Positions 45,641 through 57,020 of a DNA stretch of 64,000 nt are shown in pieces. Under the pieces are notes generated by a model, which made no database searches, was not told where the DNA came from, and was given only the letters and a program-made list of their open reading frames with translations. Both the position numbers and the translations under genes were made by a program. How positions within the stretch are numbered: position 1 is the first letter of the stretch; the number at the start of each line of letters is the position of its first letter. This DNA is from Akebia trifoliata (taxonomy: Eukaryota; Streptophyta; Magnoliopsida; Ranunculales; Lardizabalaceae): positions 22,822,586 through 22,886,585 of the forward strand of contig CM030707.1 of the NCBI GenBank assembly GCA_017979445.1, written 5' to 3'.

Positions 45641-46312
45641 TTAATGTATCTTATGAACTGCACAAGGCCATATATTGCTTACTCAGTTGGCAAACTGAGT
45701 AGATATACAATTAGTCCAGGATTAAATCACTAGAAGGCATTATTCAGGGTTTTAAGATACTTAAAATTTACTCTGAACTATGGGTTGCACTACACTAGGC
45801 ATCTAGAAGTACTTAAGGATATTATGATGTTAATTGGATATCAGATTCTGAAGAATCAAAATCCACAAGTGGATATATTTTCACACTTTAATACATCCGT
45901 TTCTTGGAAATCTTCTAAGTAAACGTGTATAGTCCGATCCACCATTGAATCAAAATTTATAGTTTTAGATAAAGTAGGAGAAGAAGTTGAATGGCTTCGA
46001 CATTTTTTAGAGGATATTCTATTATGACCAAAACCCGTGCTCGCCATCTATGTACATTATGATAATCAAACAACGATAGCAAAAACACAAAATAATATTT
46101 ACAATGGTAAGTCTCGACATATTCACCGTAGACATAATACTGTTAAGCAGTTGCTCTCAAATGAAGTTATTTCCATTAATTATATAAATTTTAAGGACAA
46201 CCTCGCAGATCTGCTTACCAAAGATTTAACAAGAGAGCAAATATATTGTAAATCGAGGGGAATGAGATTAAAGCCTATACAAAAGGTTCATCACAATGGC
46301 AACTCAATCTAA
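45641..46312 (+). pseudogene. Copia reverse transcriptase end and RNase H remnant
   Basis: SLMYLMNCTRPYIAYSVGKL, then LRYLKFTLNYGLHYT, TSVSWKSSK, then AIYVHYDNQTTIAKTQNNIY, NGKSRHIHRRHNT and DNLADLLTKDLTREQIY give the C-terminal part of copia pol. The RNase H has YDN in place of the usual CDN. Several frameshifts. The last frame is open from 46037 to 46312 and ends close to the true element terminus. Confidence 0.8.
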
Positions 46313-47859
46313 TTGACTAGAGATCCCAAGATCTAGGTTCAATAGGACAACTAGTTATGTGTGACTCATCAGTAGCACTAATGAGTAAACCCTTCCACCC
46401 ACTTCTATGATGTAACGGTGCTACTTGTAATGGTTTTTAAGGGTAAACTTTGCTTTTAATGATACCTATAACTTGATTCTTAAGTGGGGTGCAACATGGT
46501 ACTCTTAATAGGAATCACCTATGTGAGTGTAAAGTTGGGGTGTTTCCATGAGAATTTGTAAAAGCTAAAATTCTCTATAGCACTCCTAAATCCAGGATTG
46601 TTTAGGGTCAAAATGAATACAACCGTGAGAATCGACTATGTCAGGAAAGGAACTATATAAATTCTATTATATTAATTTACACTTAAGGTTGAATAGTTCA
46701 AGACATTGTGTTCACTTTTAGCTAGTAAATCTTATAGCTTTTATTAGGGAAGGTTTAAAGTCACACGCTACATATCCCAATGTAGTATCTTTTCTATTTG
46801 TACTCTTTTTGTTTTGTTTTATTGTCATTTTAGTTGTCGTCATTTTCACTCATGCGGGGAGTGTTGGAAAAAATCTATAGAATTTTTCAGATTTTTGTGA
46901 TCAAATGGGTCATTTTGAACTAAGATTTAAGTAGGTCCCACATTTTATTTGAGACGGAACCACTTGGAAACTTATTCTTCTCATTGAAGAGAATAAGTTC
47001 ATTTATTTAGTTGTCAAAAATCCCTTTTGGGTGAATGAGAAATCGGATCCAAACAACCCCTACTAACCATAATTTGATGTATGTGGTTTGTAGAACTATT
47101 GAATTTATTAGTGAAACTCTTTAGTCCCACATCGGATAAGAATAAGAAATTTGTTTAGTTCTTATATAAAACTTCTCATATCACTTAAGTGAATATGAGA
47201 GAGAGACTTGGATAAGCCCGTGCATACGCACAAGGGGCCCATAGGCTTAAAAAAGATTTAAACCATTGGTCCAAAAACTCCTTAATGCGTGTGCGAGTAC
47301 ACGATGTGGACGCAGGAGGGGTGCAAATTTCGACAATTTGACTTTACATGGGTGTGCGCGACCGTCCAATAAAGACACCTCTTGATTTCCATGAGTGCCT
47401 GTTCGTCCAGTTAGGACACCTCCTTTGATTTTTTGGTTGTCTTTTAAGAGATACACATTTCCTTTTTCAAGAGACATTATGTCTCTTAGATTCTTCTATT
47501 TTCAAGAGACACCATATCTCTTACTACTTTATAAATAAGTCATTTCGACTTTAGTTTTTTCATTCAAAATTTTTTCTCTTCTCTATTGTTTTAACTTGCT
47601 TGCATTCTGATTTCTCATCTGTATTTTTTAAGAATACAAAGTTAGCATTTAGTTCGCTAGATGTGAGATGTGTAAATTGAAATGCTGCCTCTACATATGT
47701 GATTATTGTATCCTAGGAGACAATTGTTCATTGATCCGTGGGTATCAAATTGCGGGAAAAAATTATCCTAAGGATATTGTGTTCAACACAAGCCTCGATC
47801 AATTCTTATTTTATTCGCTTCTCAGGTATCTACCAAATAACAGTAGATACATTCTTAAC

Positions 47860-48600
47860 GTCGAAGAGGATAATAAATATCTATCTTTTAAAAAAAAAAG
47901 TTCAAATAGAGAGAAAACAGGAAAGAAAAGCTGGCATCACAAACCCAGCCCATGTATTTGATCTCATCCTTAAATACAGCAAATCCAGGCCCACCTTCAC
48001 ATTACCAAACCCCATAAAAAAATTAAAATCTGACCATCATTTTAAAAATATTCAAAAAACAAATACTATCTTCGTCAACCTTCTGAATTCAGCTAGACAA
48101 ACAAAGTAGTAGAGATGGTGGGGTCTTACCTCATTTCCCAAAATACCCCCCCACCACTCTGTCCAGTGAGCGAGATTCCAATAAAACTACAAGATGGGTT
48201 TTATATTGATGTTGTATAAGGATATTTTGGTGATTTCCCATGGAAGGATGAGACCCACACCAAGTCATCCTCTACTATTATTGTGGGTCCACTTGGGCTC
48301 TATGGGAGTTGGGTACGCCGGGTTTGGGGTGACGTGGCGTTTCAACTAAGAATCCTAGCTGCATGGCTTGGAGTTGTTGGACATTTTGGTATCTTTGAAA
48401 AAGAACTGAACGACATTGCTGTACTGTCCAATAGAAGCCCACCTCTCTCTTGGGGCAGTTGTGATCTCTCTTTTTCTCTTTATTTATATCCACATTTTTT
48501 AAATAACCTCACAACCCATTTCATCCCCTCACACACTGCCAAGTGTACCCCACCCATTTCTCAGAAGACTCCTCCATCTCCTCCCCAACTAAAATAAACC
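47860..48600. promoter_or_regulatory. Upstream region of the DNase I-like gene
   Basis: Spacer from the copia 3' LTR to the gene. A TATA-like TTATTTATATCC lies at about 48480, followed by a C/T- and CA-rich leader. Open frames of 97-123 codons here lack any recognisable domain. Promoter role inferred from position. Confidence 0.35.
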
Positions 48601-48744
48601 TAAACGAAGGAAAATCAAACTTCAATTATTATTATTAATATATCAATATTGCAATTACAATTAATTATTTTTGTTACTGTTCTTCTTCTTCTCATGCAAT
48701 CAAGAAACTCTCACTCAATTTCTTGCAACACTCGATTCTCTACC

Positions 48745-51164
48745 ATGTTATTAAGAAAACTTCGACGCCTTTGTTCAAAATTAGGATGGTCGATTCGAAG
48801 GCGATCAAAGCCCAAAGTTGTAATCAGGAGGTTTGGAAAATCAAACTCAAAAACTCTGCCTAGAGAAGAATCTAGCAACCAAGGATCATCAATCCATCTA
48901 AATGGTCAAATGGGTGTTTATAAATCCGAAAGGCCGATTCGGATTGCGACTTTCAATGCTGCAATGTTCTCCATGGCTCCTGCAGTTCCCAAGAGTAGTG
49001 AGAATTCTGAGGAAGATAACAAGTTGAAGGCTCGTCGGCGAATGATGGAACTTGATATTCGAGCCAAGTCGATAAATGATCGACCCAAGAGTATACTCAA
49101 GCAATCCCCCTTGCATCCCAATTCCATGACTAATTTTGCGGAAGAGCAACAAAAGTTTGCGAAACCAAAATTAAGGGTCTCGATCAATCTTCCCGACAAC
49201 GAGATCTCGTTAGTGCGTAATAGACAGTTAAGTTTTGTGGAAGAAAAGAAAGATGGGTTTTCGAGCAAGAGTGCAAGTAGAATTATTATGAAAGGAAAAG
49301 CTCCTTTGAGGTCTAGTCATAGCCTTCCTACCAATAACAATATTGGTAAGGATAGAGAGAGCTTGAGAAGTAATAGAACAATTCTGGAAGTCTTAAGGGA
49401 GGTAGATGCAGATATCTTGGCTTTGCAAGATGTCAAGGCAGAGGAAGAGAAAGGCATGAAACCTCTATCGGATTTAGCAGGCGCTTTGGGGATGAAATAT
49501 GTGTTTGCTGAGAGTTGGGCACCAGAGTATGGGAACGCTATTCTATCGAGGTGGCCTATTAAGAGATGGCAAGTTCAGAAGATCTTTGATGACACAGATT
49601 TCAGGTACAAATCCCTTTCTACATCATACTAAAATTCAATTCTACTAAGCCCAATTTTCCATTGAAACAAAATCTCTAACACCACCTGATCTAAAACAGA
49701 TCAAAAATGATTTCCTTGGATGCCATCGAATCAAAATCTCACTACCTGAAAAAAAGAGAGGGTAAATTCGATGCCAATTTAGCCCTTTTTTCACCTAGTG
49801 TTTAAAAGAATAGCGTTGAATTTACCCCTTTTTACTAACAGTGTCTCTAAGACCCTTGATGTAAAATAGATCACAAATGACTTCGTTGGGTACCTAGATC
49901 AGAAGAAACCAGGCTGAAAGCTCAAATGACCATTACACCCTAGCTTGCAACTAATGCTACTTTGGAACAGATTATTAGAATTGCTTCTTTCTTTTTTCAT
50001 TGGAAAGTAAACAGAGTTCATTTGGTCCCAAGACGCATCTCGAAATAGATCATCTCAGGGGGTCAAATTTCAGTATGAAGCCAAAATTTACTACAATTAG
50101 TAAATTTATCAGTTTCAAGATTTTGAAAGTTAAAAAAAATTTAACATAAACATAATGATTGAAAAAACAACTTGAGAATGTAATATCTGATATTGGATGA
50201 ATGTATCTGTTTGAACCGATAATTGAAAGAGTGTTATCGAGAAGTCTATAATGAAAGATTTGTCGAAAATACATAAACCAATCCTTGGGAGCATAAGTTC
50301 TTGTAATCGCTAAACGAAACACCTAATAGCTTCCATTTTGTGTGGAACACTCGTATAGGAATGTGTTAAAGGCCACGGTGGATGTCCCCCGGGGAGGAGA
50401 AATCAACTTCCACTGCACCCACCTTGATCATCTAGATGAGAATTGGAGGATGAAGCAAATAAACTCGATTATCCAATCCAACAATGGACCTCACATCTTA
50501 GCCGGAGGTCTCAATTCTCTCAATGAAACAGATTACTCAGCTGAGAGGTGGGCAGATATCTTAAAGGTAAAAGTCGTACAACATTTTGTTGTTTTTTCTT
50601 TAATTATTCATCCTTCTTGCTTTGTTGTTGTTGTTGTTGTTGTATTATTCATCCTTCTTTCTTACCAAATGGGCAATTATATTTTAGTACTACGAGGAAA
50701 TAGGAAAGCCGAAGCCAAAAGTTGAGGTGATGAAGTTCTTGAACGGAAAGCAATACGTAGACGCAAAGGACTTTACAGGGGAATGTGAATCAGTAGTCAT
50801 GATTGCCAAAGGCCAAAGTAAGATCTTGTATGAACTAATTTAATCTAATAAGTAAAACCAAATTCTCCTCTATATGTTTGGATTAAATGAGAATTTTACA
50901 ACAGATGTGCAGGGGACATGTAAGTATGGAACGCGAGTTGATTACATAATGGGTTCACCAGACTCACCATTCAAGTTTGTGCCTGGGTCTTACTCGGTTC
51001 TGTCATCTAAAGGAACCTCTGATCACCACATTGTGAAAGTTGACATTGTTAAAGTTGATGAAAGTGCTCAAGAAAATACTGTTAGACGACGGCGGAAACA
51101 GAAAGAGAATGTAGTTAAGATAACAAATCCTTCTTCGTCAAAGGGTATATGGAAAATGAATTAA
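48745..51164 (+). CDS. Endonuclease/exonuclease/phosphatase (DNase I-like) family protein
   Basis: Four exons, 48745-49604, 50359-50566, 50688-50817 and 50905-51164, give about 485 aa with consistent phases (2, 0, 1). The N-terminus is basic (MLLRKLRRLCSKLGWSIRRR). The DNase I-like fold runs from about residue 66: RIATFNAAMFSMA, LALQDVKAEEEKG (~226-238), FHCTHLDHLDENWRMKQI (304-321), LAGGLNSLNETDYS (334-347), GTCKYGTRVDYI, and SDHHIVKVD (438-446). Against the canonical LQE and GDxN motifs, this protein has LQD and GGLN, so catalysis is uncertain. An in-frame ATG at 48694 would add 17 residues; 48745 has ACC before it and starts the conserved text. Substrate (nucleic acid, phosphoinositide or other) not known. 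Confidence 0.85.
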
Positions 51165-51680
51165 TACATGAGGGAGGACATTTTATTTCAATTTTTGTTC
51201 TATTTTGAATTATGGGTGGGGGAGAAGTATGGAGTTAATTGAGTCTACTATTCCTTCTCTACTGAAACACCTTGTTTGTAAAACTGTAAATCATTGATTA
51301 TATCTTAACTGATGATAATGGGTTTATAGAAAAGAAATGAAGGAAGAAACTAGATTTGCAATATATGTTGTTTTAGTTTCCTTGAGAGACTTGAAGAATG
51401 GTTTCTTGCCTAAAGTCTACACTGTTTGGAGCTAGTTTTACTTTAAACTGAACCAAATGAAAGAAGAGGAAATCTGTTTTTTTTTTTTCCCACCAACACT
51501 ATGTACCAGTTAGTGTTTCCAATTTCCAAAACTGTTCATCTCTGGCTCAGATAAGAGCTCTATTCATCACTTTCATTGTGGGAAGATACGCATGTGTCTT
51601 CGGATCTAAGCTCAATAATCGGCATTTTCAACTTTCGTCTCATTCTTCAAAATGTTCAACTTACACTAAAGTGATTCTTC
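51165..51680. other. 3' flank of DNase I-like gene
   Basis: Presumed 3' UTR and spacer. No strong polyadenylation signal and no other gene seen. Confidence 0.4.
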
Positions 51681-51689
51681 TCCCTTGTG

Positions 51690-52670
51690 TCCATTGTTTG
51701 GTCTTTCTTGTACATGTCTACACCATCTAAATCAACTATTCTCTATTTTCTTTTTTTGTCGTACTCATTAAGGTCATTAGCTATCATAGTTGCAATTACA
51801 CATTTTAGGGATATGTTGTTTTCCAACTAGTCAAAATTTAACTTGGTAAAATCATAAGTGATCTTATTATTGTTTTGTTTCATTTTTATTTTATTTTAAT
51901 TGAGGTACATCAATCAAATAATACATTAGAAGCAAGCCGACTCTAGTCCAATCTACTAAAGGGTTTGAATCATTTTACCCTACATGATTATTCTATTAAA
52001 AAAAGAAAAACAACTTTTGAAAATCACTTCCTGTCCTTCGAGATTGAAATCAATCGTAATAATTCAATAGATTACTCACTCAAATACATGTAGATCTCCC
52101 CATCCCCAACTACGAAATGGTTTGAATCATTTGAACTTATATGGTTCTAAAAATCCACTTTCCGAAGATCATACTAACTTTCCTTCCAGAATCAAAATCA
52201 ATTGCTTTCCAGTAAATGTAGATGTCATCTGCACTGTGCTGCTGTTCTATGAGAAGGATTTCATTTCCACCCTCTATGGTTCAAAAGACCCACTTTTCAA
52301 AGATTACTTCCTTTTCTTCCGATGAACTGAACTTTTTTAGTTCTAAAAACCACGAATATCACTACTTACCATTATTTTTTTTGGCACATTTAGGGATTTG
52401 TTGCATTTTTTAATTGTGGCCGGGTCAACTACAAATAAATGACCATATAGTCGTCTTGTAAAAAATTTCTTCTATTTTGAGTGATTTACATCCATCAAAT
52501 AATATTGCAGAAGCAACTCTACTTTAGCACTATCTACGTATGGATTTGAATCATTGGCCCTAAAAATCCCACTTCACTTTCTTTTGGGATAGAAATCAAT
52601 CTATTAAAAGATTGGAGTCATTTGTTTGACCTTATATGGCTCTAAAGCCCAACTTTCCTTCAATTGCGAG
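51690..52670 (+). repeat. Degenerate tandem repeat block
   Basis: Phrases such as GGTTTGAATCATTT, CTTATATGGTTCTAAAAATC and AGAATCAAAATCAATTG recur at about 51965, 52120, 52275, 52545 and 52615, each with CATCAAATAATA or a GAAGCAA phrase in two of the copies. The units are strongly diverged, so the period is uncertain. Non-coding; short frames are artefacts. Confidence 0.45.
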
Positions 52671-52874
52671 GCTGGTAGGAATTGGCTTTATCTATATAAT
52701 CCATAATGGGCCTAGGGCCCAAGGCAGAGCTAAATCTGAACTAAATCCGACCCATTACCACCTCCCACACATGCCCAAATGTCCCACACCCAGACTAAGT
52801 CGGAATACAGGGTTAAAACGAAAAGAAACCAAAACAAAACGACAAAAACTAATGAATATAAAATATATATATGT

Positions 52875-53220
52875 GGGTCCTGTTGGCACCCAACCATTTA
52901 CCCAACAATTTGGCCAACATGTTTTGTCCTACATGGGTTAGAAGTTTTGGAATTGACTGATTTTTGGTGCGGAGATCATCTCACTAAAAATCAGCCCATT
53001 CTAAAACTTCTAACCCCATTACAAATGGTTTACAAAAAATGGACGGTCCACGATTTTTCAATTTGTAAACATGGGGTTAGAAGTTTTGGAATGAGCTGAT
53101 TTTTGGTGAAGATGATCTTCTAATTGTAGAGATCATCATCACCAAAAATCAGCCCATTCCAAAACTTCTAACCCATGCAGGACCAAACATGTTGGACAAA
53201 TGGTTGGGTGTTGAACATTT

Positions 53221-53223
<3 letters not shown>
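52875..53223. mobile_element. Cloverleaf-type MITE, copy I
   Basis: Ends GGGTCCTGTTGGCACCCAAC and GTTGGGTGTTGAACATTTCCC are inverted. The first hairpin is shortened (TTTTTGGTGCGGAGATCATC), the middle GTTTAC/GTAAAC module is intact, and the second hairpin is complete. Flanks TATATATGT and TATATATAT match at 8 of 9 positions. Confidence 0.75.

Positions 53224-53271
<48 letters not shown>
53224..53271. repeat. (TA)n tract between two MITEs
   Basis: About 24 TA units separate the right end of copy I from the left end of copy J. Confidence 0.85.
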
Positions 53272-53274
<3 letters not shown>

Positions 53275-53652
53275 AAATGTTCAGCACCCTAAGTTTTACC
53301 ACACATTTTAACAAACGTTTTTTGTCCTACATGGGTTAGAAGTTTTGGAATGAGCTGATTTTTGGTGAGGATGATCTCTATGATTAGAAGATCATCCTCC
53401 CCAAAAATCAGCCCATTCCGAAATGTTTAGCCCCATGTTTACACGTTGAAAAATCGTGGACCGTCCATTTTTTGTAAATCAATTTTGATGGGGTTAGAAG
53501 TTTTGGAATGAGCTGATTTTTGGTGAGGATGATCTCCTCACCATAGAGATCATCCTCACCAAAAATCAGCTCATTCCGAAACTTCTAACCCATGTAAGAC
53601 AAAACGCGTTTGTTAAAGTGTGTGGTAAAACTAAGGGTGGCGAACGGGACCC
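53272..53652. mobile_element. Cloverleaf-type MITE, copy J (complete)
   Basis: The best preserved full copy. TIRs start GGGAAATGTTCAGCACCCTA and end GTGGCGAACGGGACCC. Both 90-nt hairpins (GTGAGGATGATCTC stems) are intact and the middle module is in reverse orientation relative to copy A (GTGGACCGTCC). Flanks ATATATATA on both sides match 9/9 but are low-complexity. Confidence 0.78.
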
Positions 53653-54143
53653 ATATATATATATATTAAGAATATGAAAATAATATATAATATTATACAG
53701 TTATTTTTAAATTTTAATATATTTTTACTGGAAAAAAAAAATAATATTCAATATATATGTATGATAATATGTTTTCATGCATAATTATAAATCTTATGAT
53801 GAAAATAGGTCTAACCATCAATATATCTTTTGAGCAAAATAAATCGCTATAGAAAAAAAAAATCATAATATCAAAGACATTATCATAATATTCCACATTG
53901 AATATCATTTATGAACTTAAATAACAAACAACCATAAGACCATAAAAATTTAGCATAGGACTATAATAATAATAATAATAATAATAAAAAAAGCTCTTAT
54001 TACCTTTTTTTTATTATAGAAAATGTATTTTTAACGTCAAAAACATGTTTAAAATGTAAAAGTAAGTTTTATTTTAATATAAAAAATAAAGTGTTTTTCA
54101 TTGTTAAGAGGTTAAAAAACATGAAAAAAGGAGTTTTATTTTT
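53653..54143. other. AT-rich spacer
   Basis: Very AT-rich with an (AAT)n run near 53970. No gene recognised. Confidence 0.4.
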
Positions 54144-54544
54144 GAGAGCTTCTATTGCCGCACCAACTTTTGCTAATGCCACCCAAGATATATACAAATT
54201 CTTTAGTGATTTACAAAGGGTGAATCTCTATTTCGTGGGCTGAATATGACAAAATTTTCAAGTTTGATACACTGTTCATTTTAATTATCAAAACATATTT
54301 TTTCAGTGATGAATTCATAGATAAAATACCAGCTATTTTGCCACATCAACAATCGTAATTTATCAATGAATCCGTTGATCATAAAAGTGACAAATTCACT
54401 GGAAAAACAAGTTTTTGCAAATTAAAATGAACAGTGAACAAAAACCGGAATTTGGACATGACTTGCCCATGTTTCGGGAAAAATTCCATTTACATATGAA
54501 ATGAGATTGCGTTAGCAAAAGTTGGTGTGGCTATAGAATCTCTC
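54144..54544. mobile_element. MITE of the 'CTATTG-CC..CACCAACTTTTGCTA' family
   Basis: Left end GAGAGCTTCTATTGCCGCAC followed by CAACTTTTGCTAATGCC, right end GGTGTGGCTATAGAATCTCTC preceded by AGCAAAAGTT, are inverted repeats of about 35 bp. Sub-terminal CAGTG..GAATTCAT and ATTCACTGG blocks also pair. T-rich flanks fit an 8-bp duplication with one mismatch. Related ends occur at 8526 and 61275. Confidence 0.5.
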
Positions 54545-55339
54545 TTTTTTTTTAGGGGAAATTATTAAAAAAAACCGAATAAAAATATTATTTCTAAAAA
54601 AAAACCAAATTTATTTAAAATTATGAAAAGGTAAAAAACCGGCCATTGATTGGCCGGTTGTAGTCTCTCTCCTCTATTTAAAAAAAAAACGATTTTTTAA
54701 AAAAAACAGGTCATTAAATGACCGGTTTTTTGTTCTCTCTCCTCCGTCTCTCTCTTCACTTTCTCTCTCTTAATTATTTAAAAAAAAATCAATTTAAAAA
54801 AAAAAAAAGGTCATTGAATGACCGGTTTTTTATTTCTCTCTCATCTTTTTCTCTCTACACCTTCTCTCTCTTAATTATTTAAAGAAAAAATCGAATTTAA
54901 AAAAAAAATCATTAAATAACAGATTTTTTCTCTCTCTTGAAAAGAGCAATTACAAATAAACCCTTAAAAAACTTATGATATTTCACTTGCCACCTTCTAA
55001 TTAATTAAAATTAATATTGTACGTATAAGATTACTTTATGACGTAAACTAGGGGTGCACATTGGATTGGATAAATCCGAGAACTGAACCAATCCGAAGCT
55101 TTTGGATTGGATTGGTTCGGATTAAATACACCCACGGTTCGGGTACGGTTTGAAAAAAAAATCCGGTTATTTCGATTCGGTTCCGGATTAAGAATATAAC
55201 AAACCGAACCAATCCGAAATCCGAACCGTAATATATATATAATTATATATATAATGATTTTAAAAAAAAATTATTTTCTTTATTTCTCTCTTCTCCTTTG
55301 AATCGAATTTGGGGGAAATCTGTAAATTGAGAAACCTAG

Positions 55340-55550
55340 CCGTCGTCTTCCCGGTCGTCTCCCTCACTCCACCTCGTCGGAAAACATAGAGGACTCTCTC
55401 TCTCTCTCTCAACCTCGCCGCCGTCTCCTTCGCTCACCTCGTCGGAAAACACAGAGATCTCTCTCTCTCTCTCTTAAAACCTCGCCGCCGTTCTCGATCG
55501 TCTCTCTCCCTTACCTCACCTTGTCGGAAAACACAGAGGTAACTCTCTCT
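55340..55550 (+). repeat. GC-rich triplicated block in MULE left arm
   Basis: Three tandem units, each with CTCGCCGCCGTCTCC or similar, then CCTCGTCGGAAAACACAGAG and a CT run. TCGTCGG or TTGTCGG occurs near 55374, 55439 and 55521. The last unit ends CACAGAG|GTAACT, like a splice donor. It is mirrored at 56655-56870. Its base composition differs from the rest of the element, which suggests a captured host leader sequence. Inference. Confidence 0.55.
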
Positions 55551-56942
55551 CCGCCTTCTCTCTCTTCACTTTCTCTCTCTTAATTATTTTAAAAAAAATC
55601 AATTTAAAAAAAAAAAGGTCATTGAATGACCGATTTTATATTTCTCTCTCATGTTTTTCTCTCTACACCTTCTCTCTCTTAATTATTTAAAGAAAAAATC
55701 GTAAATCCACGTTTATTCATGTTAAGCACTTCTCCTAAACATGTAAATCTCGTTAAATGTTTCTTGATATATAGATAACTTATTATCTTAGTCGTCTCAG
55801 GTGTTCCAATAACATTGATGTAGGATGAATCATATATCGATTATAGTTCTTATAATTGCTCTTTGACTGTGTTTACGTTAGGGGTGCACATGGTTCGGAT
55901 TGGTTCGGATTTTGGCAAAATTGGAACCGAACCAAACATGATCGGTTCTACAACTTTGGAACCGAACCAATCCAATTACCCTATAGAACCGAACCAATCC
56001 AATCTTGGTTCGGATTGCTTCGAATCGGTTCTCGGTTCTCATACTTAATATTTTCAATAGTAATAAAAATCATTAAAAAATAATGAACTAATCTAATAGT
56101 AATAAAAATCATGAATCAATCCAAAATACTTATTATTTTTAACACATTAAAAATAAAAATCATGAAAACAATAAGAGAAAATTTCTATTTCTATTTTCAA
56201 ATTTCTATTTCTGTTCTGAAATTTTTGTTATGAAATTTTTGTTTTGAAATTTCTGTTATAAAATTTCTATTCTAAAATTTTTGTTCGAATAAAAATGAAC
56301 ATCAGAAAGTTTCTATTTTATTCCACCTCTCCATTTCTCTGATTCATCGAAAATATAGAATTAAAAATTTATGTTTAAAATTTCTAATCTATTATTTATG
56401 TTCGAATAAACAGGAACATTAGAAATTTTAATTAAAAATTTATGTTCGAATAAAATTAAAAATAAATTTTCTGTTCTGAATTTTCTAGTATTCAAAAATT
56501 TCTGTTCGAATACATCAGAAATTTATATTCTTGAATTTCACACAGAAAATCCGAGCGAAACTCACACACAGTTAAATTTATGTTCGAAGGGAACATCCAA
56601 GCGAAAACGAAGTCGTTTTCGAAACAAGCGAGAACAACGGCAACAAGAGAGAGAGAGAGAAAGAGAGTTACCTCTGTGTTTTCCGACAAGGTGAGGTAAG
56701 GGTGAGAGACGACCGAGAACGGCAGCGAGGTTTTAAGAGAGAGATAGAGAGATCTCTGTGTTTTCCGACGAGGTGAGCGAAGGAGACGGCGGCGAGGTTG
56801 AGAGAGAGAGAGAGAGTCCTCTATGTTTTCCGACGAGGTGGAGCGAGGGAGACGACCGGGAAGACGACGGCTAGGTTTCTCAATTTACAGATTTCCCCCA
56901 AATTCGATTCAAAGGAGAAGAGAGAAATAAAGAAATAATTTT

Positions 56943-56963
56943 TTTTTAAAATCATTATATATA

Positions 56964-57018
<55 letters not shown>
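56943..57018. repeat. (TA)n microsatellite in MULE right arm
   Basis: A long TA run in the right arm is much shorter in the left arm (about 55230-55255), one of the few visible differences between arms. Confidence 0.7.

Positions 57019-57020
<2 letters not shown>

Larger units (their letters stand above)
40385..47852 (+). mobile_element. Ty1/copia element, internally deleted, with nested insertions
   Basis: The 3' LTR begins at 46862 (TGTTGGAAAA), right after a polypurine GCGGGGAG, and ends near 47850. The 5' LTR is the matching sequence split into 40385-40497 and 42288-about 42975; shared text includes GGACCACTTGGAAACTTA and CCCACATCGGATAAGAATA. Inside are gag and terminal pol fragments, but integrase and most of the reverse transcriptase are missing. 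The LTRs differ by many substitutions and an approximately 110-bp gap, so the insertion is old. It needs proteins in trans and is probably dead. Confidence 0.8.

Noticed and set aside
47668..48109. Overlapping 97- and 123-codon frames
   Set aside because: They begin in the copia 3' LTR and run into spacer. Low-complexity Lys-rich text and no domain.
48283..48597. 104-codon frame before the DNase I-like gene
   Set aside because: Falls in the presumed promoter/leader, has no recognisable domain and ends in a CT/CA-rich leader.
48649..48744. Hydrophobic N-terminal extension (VTVLLLLMQSRNSHS) as a signal peptide of the DNase I-like protein
   Set aside because: Most of it precedes any ATG. The only upstream in-frame ATG (48694) excludes the hydrophobic part, so a signal peptide is not supported.
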